A stretch of DNA of 10,782 nt from positions 1-10,782 of the forward strand of contig JAFZXW010000042.1 in NCBI GenBank assembly GCA_017616575.1, read 5' to 3'. Positions 1 to 5,698 of the stretch are shown here, in pieces. The DNA is from Candidatus Methanomethylophilaceae archaeon (GTDB lineage Archaea; Thermoplasmatota; Thermoplasmata; Methanomassiliicoccales; Methanomethylophilaceae). Position numbers and translations under genes: made by a program. Every line of letters begins with the position of its first letter. Position 1 is the first letter of the stretch. The notes beneath the pieces were generated by a model, which did not search any database, had not been told where the DNA came from, and was given only the letters and a program-made list of their open reading frames with translations.

Positions 1-231
1 CTTCTTGATCTGCGTCTGATTGTTCTCGTGGTCGGCCACGTAGACCGGGAACTCCTTCCCCGTGACCGATTCCAGCTGTTCCGCTATGTCTATGACCTTC
101 TCGGTCTCTTTCGGATCGCCGAAGGAGCCGTTGTCCATGTGGAGAAGGATCACATCCGCGCCCACGTGCGCCATCATGTATGACGCCACGGGAGAATCTA
201 TTCCGCCGGATATGAGCGATACCAGCTTCAT
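1..231 (-). CDS. ThiI-type PP-loop ATPase, N-terminal part (cut by window edge)
   Basis: The first 77 residues of a protein that runs off the left edge are visible. Residues 8-14 read SGGIDSP, the PP-loop ATP-pyrophosphatase signature in the form typical of the sulfurtransferase domain of ThiI (tRNA 4-thiouridine synthase). A Rossmann-like strand follows (ADVILLHMDNG). Full ThiI proteins carry ferredoxin-like and THUMP domains before this motif. Here the protein starts directly at the PP-loop, so it is a stand-alone PP-loop domain or a distant relative. It probably adenylates a tRNA base or another substrate before sulfur transfer, but that is inference from the family. The ATG lies 2 bp after the csl4 stop with no good Shine-Dalgarno, which suggests translational coupling. 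The catalytic cysteine region, if any, lies outside the window. The superfamily is sure; the substrate is not. Confidence 0.72.
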   Translation of the reverse strand, partial: MKLVSLISGGIDSPVASYMMAHVGADVILLHMDNGSFGDPKETEKVIDIAEQLESVTGKEFPVYVADHENNQTQIKK

Positions 232-233
232 CT

Positions 234-794
234 TCAGAGGATGACGTTGCCGTAATCGTCCGCGAGCTTCCTGCTGAAGGACCTGTCGCACTTCTTGCAG
301 TAGAGGCCGTTGCCCTTCCTGACAAGCTCGGTCTTGCAGGTCCCGCACTGGGATCTGATGACTCCGAGGTGGTCGTCCTTCGTGGCCAGCTGCAGCGAGG
401 GCTTGGTTCCGGTAACTATCGCCCTGATGTAGTCGCCCTTCCTGAGCTCCTTGGACACGTCGTCGGTGTACTTGGGGGAGATCTTGGACACGTGGATCGT
501 GGCGTAAGTCTCGCCTCCCAGGCTCCTGTCCACGCCCTCCTTGGCCACGACGTCTGCGGTGGCCATGGTGTTCCTGATGTCCGCCACCACGGCGTAGACG
601 ATGTCGCCCTCCTTGAGGACGTTGGGCGGGTTGTGGGACACCACCCTGGCGACGCAGTCCTTGTCGTCCAGCTCGAGGACCCCTACCTGCGAAGCGTAGA
701 CGACGCCGTTCTCCGCGAACGTGCCCTCGGCGGCGAGGTACTCCTCCTCGACGGCGACCTCGTCGCCTGGAAAAACCAAATCTATACTGGTCAT
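234..794 (-). CDS. csl4: Exosome complex RNA-binding subunit Csl4
   Basis: This is a 186-residue protein with the three-part layout of archaeal Csl4. The N-terminal domain (about 1-55) opens with the typical F-PGDEV segment. An S1-like RNA-binding domain covers about 60-138. A C-terminal zinc ribbon has cysteines at 150, 153, 166 and 169 (CGTC and CKKC). Csl4 sits on the cap of the archaeal exosome with Rrp4, binds RNA and recruits DnaG, helping the Rrp41/Rrp42 ring degrade or tail RNA 3' ends in the cytoplasm. The length matches the family. The ATG at 794 has AGGTGA 6 nt upstream, overlapping the stop of the methylase gene before it. It is the second gene of a methylase-csl4-PP-loop operon, all concerned with RNA. 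No anomalies were seen. Confidence 0.95.
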   Translation of the reverse strand: MTSIDLVFPGDEVAVEEEYLAAEGTFAENGVVYASQVGVLELDDKDCVARVVSHNPPNVLKEGDIVYAVVADIRNTMATADVVAKEGVDRSLGGETYATIHVSKISPKYTDDVSKELRKGDYIRAIVTGTKPSLQLATKDDHLGVIRSQCGTCKTELVRKGNGLYCKKCDRSFSRKLADDYGNVIL

Positions 795-800
795 AATGAT

Positions 801-1394
801 TCACCTTATGTTCACGACGGCCACGTCGACCGTCTTGCTCATCTTCGTATGGAACGCGAATGTATGGGGGATTTCGTACTTATATATTTTATAATAGGCG
901 ATTTCGCGGCCCCTTTTCTCGCAAAAGCCCTCCACGAACCCCAGCGTCTCGGCCATGTGGATCGAGTACACGCATTCCGACAATTCCAGGGCCTTTTCGA
1001 GGAACGGGCGGTCGGCGCCGCGCCTCTGGCATCCGAAAGGGGGGTTCATGACGATTGTGTCTGCTCCCTCTTCGACGTCGGAAACGTCGCACAGGCGGAA
1101 GTCCACTACGGCTCCCAGGGACTCCGCGTTGGCTTCGGCGATCCTCAGGGCATCCTCGGACTTGTCGAACCCTATCACGGCCCCGGCGCCCGCCAGGCTG
1201 CAGGCGATGGACAGCATCCCCGTCCCGCATCCCAGGTCGACGACCTTCATCCCCTCGACGTCCCCCGCCCTGTAGGCTTCGAAGACGATGTCCGCGGCCA
1301 TGGTCGCAGGGGTCATGTACTGCTCCAACGCCGGGTCCGGGGACTCGAACCCTTTCACCCCCTGCAAGGCGATCTCGAGGTCCTTCTTCCTCAT
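801..1394 (-). CDS. METTL5-family N6-adenine rRNA methyltransferase
   Basis: This is a class I SAM-dependent methylase of 197 residues. Visible motifs are EQYMTPA (24-30), typical of the METTL5/COG2263 group, the SAM-binding DLGCGTG (53-59), an acidic residue in GFD (75-77), and the catalytic NPPF (117-120) of N6-adenine methylases. Human METTL5 methylates an adenosine in helix 44 of small-subunit rRNA with Trm112 as partner. The archaeal homologue probably does the same in 16S rRNA (inference). I start it at the ATG at 1394 because family members begin MRKK-LEIAL. The in-frame ATG at 1487 would add 31 residues rich in codons that neighbouring genes avoid (AGA, CGT, CTT, ACA, CGA) and unlike the family. 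A TATA-like GATATATC lies 26 bp before 1394. The gene ends 6 bp before csl4. Confidence 0.9.
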   Translation of the reverse strand: MRKKDLEIALQGVKGFESPDPALEQYMTPATMAADIVFEAYRAGDVEGMKVVDLGCGTGMLSIACSLAGAGAVIGFDKSEDALRIAEANAESLGAVVDFRLCDVSDVEEGADTIVMNPPFGCQRRGADRPFLEKALELSECVYSIHMAETLGFVEGFCEKRGREIAYYKIYKYEIPHTFAFHTKMSKTVDVAVVNIR

Positions 1395-1416
1395 CCTCAC
1401 CGCATACGCGGACGCG

Positions 1417-1424
1417 GATATATC
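1417..1424 (-). promoter_or_regulatory. TATA-like box for the methylase operon (proximal)
   Basis: The sequence is GATATATC, centred about 26 bp upstream of the preferred methylase ATG at 1394. That spacing would start transcription at or next to the start codon, giving a leaderless mRNA. The box stands alone in GC-rich sequence. It competes with a similar box at 1510-1517. Confidence 0.4.
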
Positions 1425-1509
1425 GTTGTCCGCCCCTTTGTGCAGCCTTCGGCATGCGGATCCGCCTGTGGAAAGACGTCTGGCCATGTCATTTTAGGTT
1501 TAGACAACG

Positions 1510-1517
1510 TTATATAT
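1510..1517. promoter_or_regulatory. TATA-like box, orientation uncertain
   Basis: The plus strand reads TTATATAT and the minus strand ATATATAA. Read on the minus strand it would start transcription near 1487, giving the methylase mRNA a leader of about 90 nt. Read on the plus strand it would start near 1540, giving purH a leader of about 185 nt. It is the strongest AT-rich element in the divergent region, but its direction cannot be settled from sequence alone. Confidence 0.4.
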
Positions 1518-1587
1518 CATGTAAAACTAAGGGTAAGGCAGAATATAGCCTTCGTGATGCAGATGGCGATGGCGTTATTCGATTCTC

Positions 1588-1654
1588 GAAACCGTTTCCG
1601 GGCGCGGTCCCCTTTAGCCGTGCCCGTTTCCTTGCCATCGTCCGGTTCCGAAAC
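1588..1654. repeat. Cluster of GAAAC/GTTTC half-sites before purH
   Basis: The pentamer GAAAC or its complement occurs four times in 67 bp: GAAAC at 1588-1592, GTTTC at 1594-1598, GTTTC at 1626-1630 and GAAAC at 1650-1654. The first two form an inverted repeat with a 1-bp centre. CCGTTTCC occurs twice as a direct repeat (1592-1599 and 1624-1631), 32 bp apart, about three helical turns. This arrangement resembles a transcription-factor operator, but no regulator is known for it here. Confidence 0.4.
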
Positions 1655-1684
1655 TCCCTTTAACGATGATTCCATTCCTACGAT

Positions 1685-1714
1685 GCATACGGGAGTATGC
1701 GGCCTCGAAAGAGG
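1685..1714 (+). promoter_or_regulatory. Tandem GNRA-loop hairpins overlapping the purH ribosome site
   Basis: Two hairpins lie 2 nt apart. The first is GCATAC-GGGA-GTATGC (1685-1700), a perfect 6-bp stem. The second is CCTC-GAAA-GAGG (1703-1714), a perfect 4-bp stem. Both loops fit the stable GNRA class. The 3' arm of the second hairpin contains the first two bases of the GGAGGT Shine-Dalgarno (1713-1718), so folding could limit ribosome access. Whether the leader is transcribed from upstream of 1685 is not known. Confidence 0.4.
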
Positions 1715-1718
1715 AGGT
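1713..1718 (+). promoter_or_regulatory. Shine-Dalgarno that decides the purH TTG start
   Basis: GGAGGT is a perfect match to the archaeal anti-Shine-Dalgarno and lies 6 nt before TTG at 1725. The alternative in-frame ATG at 1683 has no such signal and would add 14 residues outside the family pattern. Confidence 0.8.
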
Positions 1719-1724
1719 ATCCCT

Positions 1725-3275
1725 TTGTCCAAAGTTCGCAGAGCGATAATAAGCGTGTCAGATAAGGGCGGGATAGTGGATTTCGCCAAGGCACTCTCGT
1801 CCCTCGGCGTAGAAATCATCTCTACCGGCGGAACGTACAGGCTTTTGAAAGAGAACGGCGTCGCGGTGATCGAGGTCTCCGACCTGACCGGGTTCCCGGA
1901 GATGCTGGACGGCCGCGTGAAGACCCTCCACCCGAAGGTCCACGCAGGCATCCTGGCCCGCAGGGACGTCCCCGAGCACATGCAGGCGATCAAAGACAAA
2001 GGCATCGAGCCCATCGACATGGTCGTCATTAACCTGTACCCGTTCAAGCAGACCGTCCTGAAGGAGGGGTCCACCTTCGAGGACGTCGTCGAGAACATCG
2101 ACATCGGCGGCCCGAGCATGATCCGCGCCGCGGCCAAGAACTGGCAGTCCGTCGCCGTGCTCACCTCCCCCGACCAGTACGCGCCCGTGCTGGAGCAGCT
2201 GAGGGAGAAGGGGGAGCTCTCCGAGGACCTTCTCGGGAGGCTGATGGCTGAGGCGTTCATCACCACTGCCAATTACGACGCCATGATCGCGTCCCGCATG
2301 TACCCCCGCTTCTGCGAAGGGTTCCCGGCCTCCTTCCCCATCCCGTTGGAGAAGGTGGAGGACCTGAGGTACGGGGAGAACCCCAACCAGTCCGCCGCGT
2401 TCTACAAGGACCCGTTCACCCCCGGCACCACCGTCGCCAAGGCGGAGCAGCTCCATGGGAAGCAGCTTTCCTACAACAACATCCTGGACCTGGACAAGGC
2501 GCTGGACATCTGCATGGACTTCGAGAAGCCCACCGCGGTAGTCATGAAGCACACCAACCCCTGCGGCCTCGCCTCCGCGGACAACATCTACGACGCGTTC
2601 ATGACGGCTTACAACGTCGACCCCCTTTCCGCCTTCGGCTGCGTCATATGCCTCAACAGGAACTGCGACGTCGCCACCGCCACCGAGATCTCCCAGCATT
2701 TCGTCGAGGCCGTCATCTGCCCCGATTACGAGGAGGGCGCGGCGGAGATAATGGAGGCCAAGAAGAACATCCGCCTTCTCAGGACCGGCTCGCCCATCTG
2801 CCCTTCAGCCAAGCACAGGGAGTTCAAGATGAAGAAGGTCCAGGGCGGCATGCTGGTCCAGACCGACGAGGACGTCGCGATAGACCCGAAGAACCTGAAG
2901 GTCGTGACGAACCGCGCCCCCACCGAGACCGAGGTCGCGGCCCTCCTGTTCGCATGGAAGCTGGCGAAGCATGTCACGTCCAACGCCGTCGTCTACGTCA
3001 GGGAGGAGCGCGCCGTGGGGATAGGCGCAGGTCAGATGAGCCGCGTCGACTCCGCGAAGATAGCGTCCATGAAGGCCAACGAGCCCACCAAGGGCTGCGT
3101 GATGGCGTCCGACGCGTTCTTCCCGTTCAGGGACGGAGTGGACGAGGCCGCCGCGGCAGGCGTCACTGCCATAATCCAGCCCGGAGGCAGCATAAGGGAC
3201 CAGGAGGTCATCGACGCCGCCAACGAGCACGGCATGGCCATGGTCTTCACCGGCTGCCGCGTGTTCAGGCACTGA
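1725..3275 (+). CDS. purH: Bifunctional AICAR transformylase/IMP cyclohydrolase PurH
   Basis: The 516-residue product matches the usual PurH length. It catalyses the last two steps of IMP synthesis: formylation of AICAR with 10-formyl-tetrahydrofolate, then ring closure. The N-terminal MGS-like cyclohydrolase domain (about 1-145) shows ISVSDK, STGGT (33-37) and the GRVKTLHPKVHAG stretch (63-75). The transformylase domain (about 200-516) shows LRYGENPNQ (214-222), the catalytic KHTNPCG (275-281, Lys275/His276) and ASDAFFPF. Many archaea use PurP and PurO instead, so a full-length bacterial-type PurH points to a folate-dependent route and perhaps to old transfer from bacteria (inference). The start is TTG, chosen for the perfect Shine-Dalgarno and the family N-terminus. 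It is monocistronic here, and its last 11 bp overlap the tail of the convergent zinc-ribbon gene. Confidence 0.96.
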   Translation: MSKVRRAIISVSDKGGIVDFAKALSSLGVEIISTGGTYRLLKENGVAVIEVSDLTGFPEMLDGRVKTLHPKVHAGILARRDVPEHMQAIKDKGIEPIDMVVINLYPFKQTVLKEGSTFEDVVENIDIGGPSMIRAAAKNWQSVAVLTSPDQYAPVLEQLREKGELSEDLLGRLMAEAFITTANYDAMIASRMYPRFCEGFPASFPIPLEKVEDLRYGENPNQSAAFYKDPFTPGTTVAKAEQLHGKQLSYNNILDLDKALDICMDFEKPTAVVMKHTNPCGLASADNIYDAFMTAYNVDPLSAFGCVICLNRNCDVATATEISQHFVEAVICPDYEEGAAEIMEAKKNIRLLRTGSPICPSAKHREFKMKKVQGGMLVQTDEDVAIDPKNLKVVTNRAPTETEVAALLFAWKLAKHVTSNAVVYVREERAVGIGAGQMSRVDSAKIASMKANEPTKGCVMASDAFFPFRDGVDEAAAAGVTAIIQPGGSIRDQEVIDAANEHGMAMVFTGCRVFRH

Positions 3276-3513
3276 AAACGGTGCGGGGGAAGCCCCCTCG
3301 CGCCTTCTTGTTCTCTTCTATCATCGGCTCGAGGTCGGCCGGGATGATCGGCTTGCCCTCGGCCTTCCTCTTCATGTGCCCGCCGGGTCCTCCGCGGGCG
3401 ACCCTGGCCTTCTCGATGCATTCCGGGTCGTCGCAGACGAACGCGGCGTAGATGACGTTCTTGCAGGTCTTCCCGCAGAACTCGCAGGTATATTCCTCGA
3501 GGTTCAATGGCAT
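3265..3513 (-). CDS. Small zinc-ribbon-like protein of unknown function
   Basis: I do not recognise this 82-residue protein. It has five cysteines: Cys10 and Cys13 (CEFC), Cys17, then Cys27 and Cys32 (CDDPEC). These could form one zinc knuckle pair. After them comes a basic, glycine-containing stretch (ARVARGGPGGHMKRK, 37-51) and then a charged tail with IEENKKARGG. The layout suggests a small nucleic-acid or protein-binding zinc protein, but no function can be assigned. Support that it is real: the Cys spacing is sensible, codon use is like the neighbours, and a TATA-like CTATAAG lies 26 bp before the ATG, as for a leaderless transcript. It overlaps the end of purH tail to tail by 11 bp and follows the NadC-like gene by 42 bp. 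An overlapping longer frame (3032-3523) lacks these qualities. Confidence 0.75.
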   Translation of the reverse strand: MPLNLEEYTCEFCGKTCKNVIYAAFVCDDPECIEKARVARGGPGGHMKRKAEGKPIIPADLEPMIEENKKARGGFPRTVFSA

Positions 3514-3534
3514 GCACGGGCAATCGGAAGCCGA

Positions 3535-3541
3535 CTTATAG
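3535..3541 (-). promoter_or_regulatory. TATA-like box for the small zinc-ribbon gene
   Basis: On the minus strand the sequence reads CTATAAG, centred 25-26 bp before the ATG at 3513. That implies a leaderless transcript, consistent with the lack of a Shine-Dalgarno before that ATG. It lies in the 42-bp gap after the NadC-like gene. Confidence 0.5.
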
Positions 3542-3555
3542 TATTTGGCGGAGCC

Positions 3556-4347
3556 TTATAGCATCTCGAGCCTGAAGGGCTTGAATCCGGAGAGACCGAT
3601 CAGCCCCTCCACGGACAGGAGGTCCGCCACGCCGGAGAACGCGCCCACGTCGTCGGCGTCGCAGGAGGCCTCGACGATCATTCCCGGGGATACGGCCTTG
3701 GCTGCGTCCGCGATCCTCTTCACGGAGGCCGCGTCCTTCCCGGAGACCAGGATGATGTCCGCCCCCGCTTCCGCAGCGGCCTTGGCCTCGCCCTCGTCGG
3801 AGACCTCGATCTCCTTCTTGAAGGAGAAAGGCGCGTCGTCCAGGCGCGAGAGCGCGTTCCTGAGGCTTCCGCAGGCCTTTATATGTTCTTTTCTCAGAAT
3901 TATGGCGGAGTCCAGAGTCCCCGCGCGCATCTTTCCGCCTCCGACGGCGACCGCCTTCCTCTCGAACTCCCCGAACCCGGGAGTCGCCAAGTCCAATGAG
4001 GTCATGGGCGTCCCGTTGGAATCCGCGACGGCCTCGGAGGTTCTGGTGGCCACCGCGGTCATGCGGGCCAGGAATCCCAGCGCGGTCCTCTTGCAGGTTA
4101 TGATCCCGGGCAGGGGACCGGACACGGACAAGACCCTTGAACCGGCGCGGACCCTGTCCCCGTCCTCGGCCAGGGGGGTGGCGTCCACGCCGAACGACTC
4201 GAAGAGGTCGGCCGCCTCCCCTATCCCGGCAACGACGGCGTCCTCGCAGCAGATGACGTAGGCGGTCCCGTCCACGTCCGGGACGGCCAGCCTGGTGGTC
4301 AGGTCCTTTTTCCCCACGTCGTTCTTGAGGTAGGCGGACAGGTCCAC
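3556..4347 (-). CDS. Divergent NadC-family phosphoribosyltransferase
   Basis: The 263-residue length and fold pattern fit NadC (quinolinate phosphoribosyltransferase, which makes nicotinate mononucleotide): an N-terminal LEDGD-like turn (AEDGDRV, 60-66), KRTALGFLARM (86-96), the TPGFGEFERKAVAVGGG region (122-138) and a C-terminal alpha/beta barrel with ADIILVSG and EASCD. Several residues that bind quinolinate or PRPP in characterised NadC are not conserved. The TRKT motif reads LDLA (118-121), the HR after GGG is absent or shifted (KMRAG, 139-143), and the Lys of LIKxNH is Arg152. Arg87 is kept. The substrate may therefore differ, and I assign only the family. ModD-like or inactive forms are possible. 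The GTG start lies 2 bp after the nuclease stop, with GGAGGT upstream. It is the second gene of a two-gene operon. Confidence 0.8.
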   Translation of the reverse strand: MDLSAYLKNDVGKKDLTTRLAVPDVDGTAYVICCEDAVVAGIGEAADLFESFGVDATPLAEDGDRVRAGSRVLSVSGPLPGIITCKRTALGFLARMTAVATRTSEAVADSNGTPMTSLDLATPGFGEFERKAVAVGGGKMRAGTLDSAIILRKEHIKACGSLRNALSRLDDAPFSFKKEIEVSDEGEAKAAAEAGADIILVSGKDAASVKRIADAAKAVSPGMIVEASCDADDVGAFSGVADLLSVEGLIGLSGFKPFRLEML

Positions 4348-4349
4348 CC

Positions 4350-5585
4350 TCAGACCTCCAGGTGGAACGCCTTCCCGGTCTCGGGCAGGATGACGTTGTA
4401 GTCCTGCAGGTCCGGCAGGAAGAGGTCGCGGGTGTCGGAGTGCATTATTATGACGTTGTCCGGGTCGCACTTCTCTATGAACCTGATGAGCTGACCATGG
4501 TCCGCGTGCGCGGAGAAGTCGTACCTCTGAAGCTCGCAGGCCACGGGGTAGACGTCGCCGTCGATCTTGACGCATCCCTGTTCCAGGAGCATCCTGCCGT
4601 TGGTGTCCTCGGCCTGGAACCCGACGAGCAGGATGGCGCTCTTCGGGTCGTCTTTCAGGCCCTTCAGGTATCCGAGGATGGGTCCGCCGTCGAGCATGCC
4701 GCCGGTGGTGACTATGATGTCCCCTCTCCTGGCGTTGTCCCTGGAGGCGCCGTTCCTGACCTCGTTGAACCTCTTCTTGGCGCTCTTGAGGTGCTTGACG
4801 TCCTTGATGTACTCGGGGTAGTCGAGGAACAGGCGGGTGACCGCCCTCCCCATGCCGTCGACCCACATGTCGTATCCGAGGTTCCGGAGCAGGAGCATGA
4901 TCTCCTGGGTCCTCCCGACTGCGAAGCAGGGGATCAGGACGGTGCCTCCGCGTTCGATAACCTCTTCAATTTTCGCCAGGAACCTCTGCTCGGTTTCCTT
5001 CCTGGAGGGGTGCGAGCGTCCGCCGTACGTCCCCTCGATGAACAGGTTGGTGCAGTCCAGCGGCTTCGCCGGGCCGACGAGCCTCTGGGATTCGGTGTGG
5101 ATGTCTCCAGTGTAAACGGTCTTGACGTCCTTCTCGAACTCGAACATCGCCGCCCCGGGGATGTGGCCGGCGTCGTGCATGGTGACGTCCACGCCTTTCA
5201 GGCTGATGGTGTCGTTGTACTTCATGGGCACGACGGCGCGCATGGTCCTCTCGATGTCGCCTACGGTGTATGGCTGGACGTAGTCCTCGGCCTTCGCGAT
5301 CTTCAAGGTGTCGTTCATCATGAGCTCCCCGACCTCCGCCGAGAGGGGGGTGGTGAAGAGCTCGCAGTTGTACCTGCCGCAGACCTGGGGGATCATCCCG
5401 CAGTGGTCCAAGTGGGCGTGCGTGAGGAACGCGTGGTCTATCTTCGGCGCAGGCAGAGGGAACTCCGGAGGCTTGGTGGGGCTGAGGCCGTATTCCACCA
5501 GCATCGTCATTCCGTTTCCTTTCATGGTCATCCCCATGCGGCCTACCATGTCGGCGCCGCCGAGGAATTCGAATTCCATTTCCAT
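4350..5585 (-). CDS. CPSF-type beta-CASP metallo-beta-lactamase ribonuclease (no KH domain)
   Basis: This 411-residue ribonuclease combines a metallo-beta-lactamase fold with a beta-CASP insert. Metal-ligand motifs are complete: HAHLDH (56-61), His141 in AGH, and Asp161 in YTGD. The beta-CASP motifs are A, Glu184 in IEGTYGG; B, His360 in DFSAHAD; and C, His382 in IIMHSD. With His in motif C it belongs to the RNA-processing (CPSF73/RNase J) side, not the DNA-repair side. It lacks the N-terminal KH domains of aCPSF1, so it best matches aCPSF2-like enzymes, which process or degrade RNA in the cytoplasm. The ATG at 5585 is chosen because AAGGAG lies 9 nt upstream and the family begins with a short lead to the FLGGA strand. 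Frame upstream of it is not family-like. It is first in the operon with the NadC-like gene, and its leader carries a hairpin. Confidence 0.9.
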   Translation of the reverse strand: MEMEFEFLGGADMVGRMGMTMKGNGMTMLVEYGLSPTKPPEFPLPAPKIDHAFLTHAHLDHCGMIPQVCGRYNCELFTTPLSAEVGELMMNDTLKIAKAEDYVQPYTVGDIERTMRAVVPMKYNDTISLKGVDVTMHDAGHIPGAAMFEFEKDVKTVYTGDIHTESQRLVGPAKPLDCTNLFIEGTYGGRSHPSRKETEQRFLAKIEEVIERGGTVLIPCFAVGRTQEIMLLLRNLGYDMWVDGMGRAVTRLFLDYPEYIKDVKHLKSAKKRFNEVRNGASRDNARRGDIIVTTGGMLDGGPILGYLKGLKDDPKSAILLVGFQAEDTNGRMLLEQGCVKIDGDVYPVACELQRYDFSAHADHGQLIRFIEKCDPDNVIIMHSDTRDLFLPDLQDYNVILPETGKAFHLEV

Positions 5586-5611
5586 CGGTATCTTCTCCTT
5601 TTCGTATTTCG

Positions 5612-5628
5612 CCTCCGTACTGCGGAGG
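5612..5628 (-). promoter_or_regulatory. Leader hairpin upstream of the nuclease ribosome site
   Basis: On the mRNA strand CCTCCG pairs perfectly with CGGAGG around a 5-nt loop (CAGTA). It lies 11 nt before the AAGGAG ribosome site. The GGAGG in its 3' arm is itself Shine-Dalgarno-like and the 5' CCTCC resembles the 16S rRNA tail. It may act as a cleavage or control site for the nuclease's own message (inference). Confidence 0.4.
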
Positions 5629-5674
5629 ACTTTGTGAAAGGGTCGTCTAGCCCCCTTGACCGTGATGATGATAC

Positions 5675-5687
5675 AGGGCGTCGCCCT
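5675..5687. promoter_or_regulatory. Perfect 13-bp palindrome at the nuclease promoter (candidate operator)
   Basis: AGGGCG-T-CGCCCT is a perfect inverted repeat with a 1-bp centre, lying just downstream of the TATA box and upstream of the inferred transcription start. Archaeal repressors commonly bind there. No cognate regulator is visible in the window. Confidence 0.35.
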
Positions 5688-5690
5688 AGT

Positions 5691-5698
5691 ATTATAAA
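5691..5698 (-). promoter_or_regulatory. TATA box of the nuclease/NadC-like operon
   Basis: The minus strand reads TTTATAAT, a close match to the archaeal TATA consensus and the clearest in the window. Transcription would start near 5669, leaving a leader of about 85 nt before the ATG at 5585. Confidence 0.55.

Larger units (their letters stand above)
1395..1724. other. Divergent intergenic region between the methylase and purH
   Basis: This stretch holds no convincing gene. An open frame in phase with purH runs through it but has no Shine-Dalgarno, no purH homology and the composition of non-coding DNA. It holds two TATA-like boxes (1417-1424 and 1510-1517), a cluster of GAAAC/GTTTC half-sites (1588-1654), a weak TTTAA box (1658-1664) and two short hairpins leading into the purH ribosome site (1685-1714). 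It is less GC-rich than the flanking genes, as expected for a shared control region of two divergent transcripts. Confidence 0.7.

Noticed and set aside
369..1724. A long open frame on the plus strand, in phase with purH, running across csl4 and the methylase
   Set aside because: It is antisense to two well-supported genes, shows no family similarity, and the purH start signal is at 1725. It stays open because of the high GC content and codon bias.
1517..2699. Open frames on the minus strand across purH (1517-2272 and 1758-2699)
   Set aside because: They are antisense to a clear full-length purH and have no recognisable domains or ribosome sites.
3285..3297. GGGGG-AAG-CCCCC hairpin just after the purH stop, as a terminator
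   Set aside because: No T-rich tract follows on the plus strand, and the sequence is coding for the convergent zinc-ribbon protein.
3032..3523. A 163-residue minus-strand frame overlapping purH and the zinc-ribbon gene
   Set aside because: Its translation is arginine/proline-rich out-of-frame sequence. The 82-residue frame with spaced cysteines is the better gene.
4348..4866. Upstream extension of the NadC-like frame
   Set aside because: It lies inside the nuclease gene in another frame and is low-complexity. The GTG at 4347 with GGAGGT gives the normal family length.
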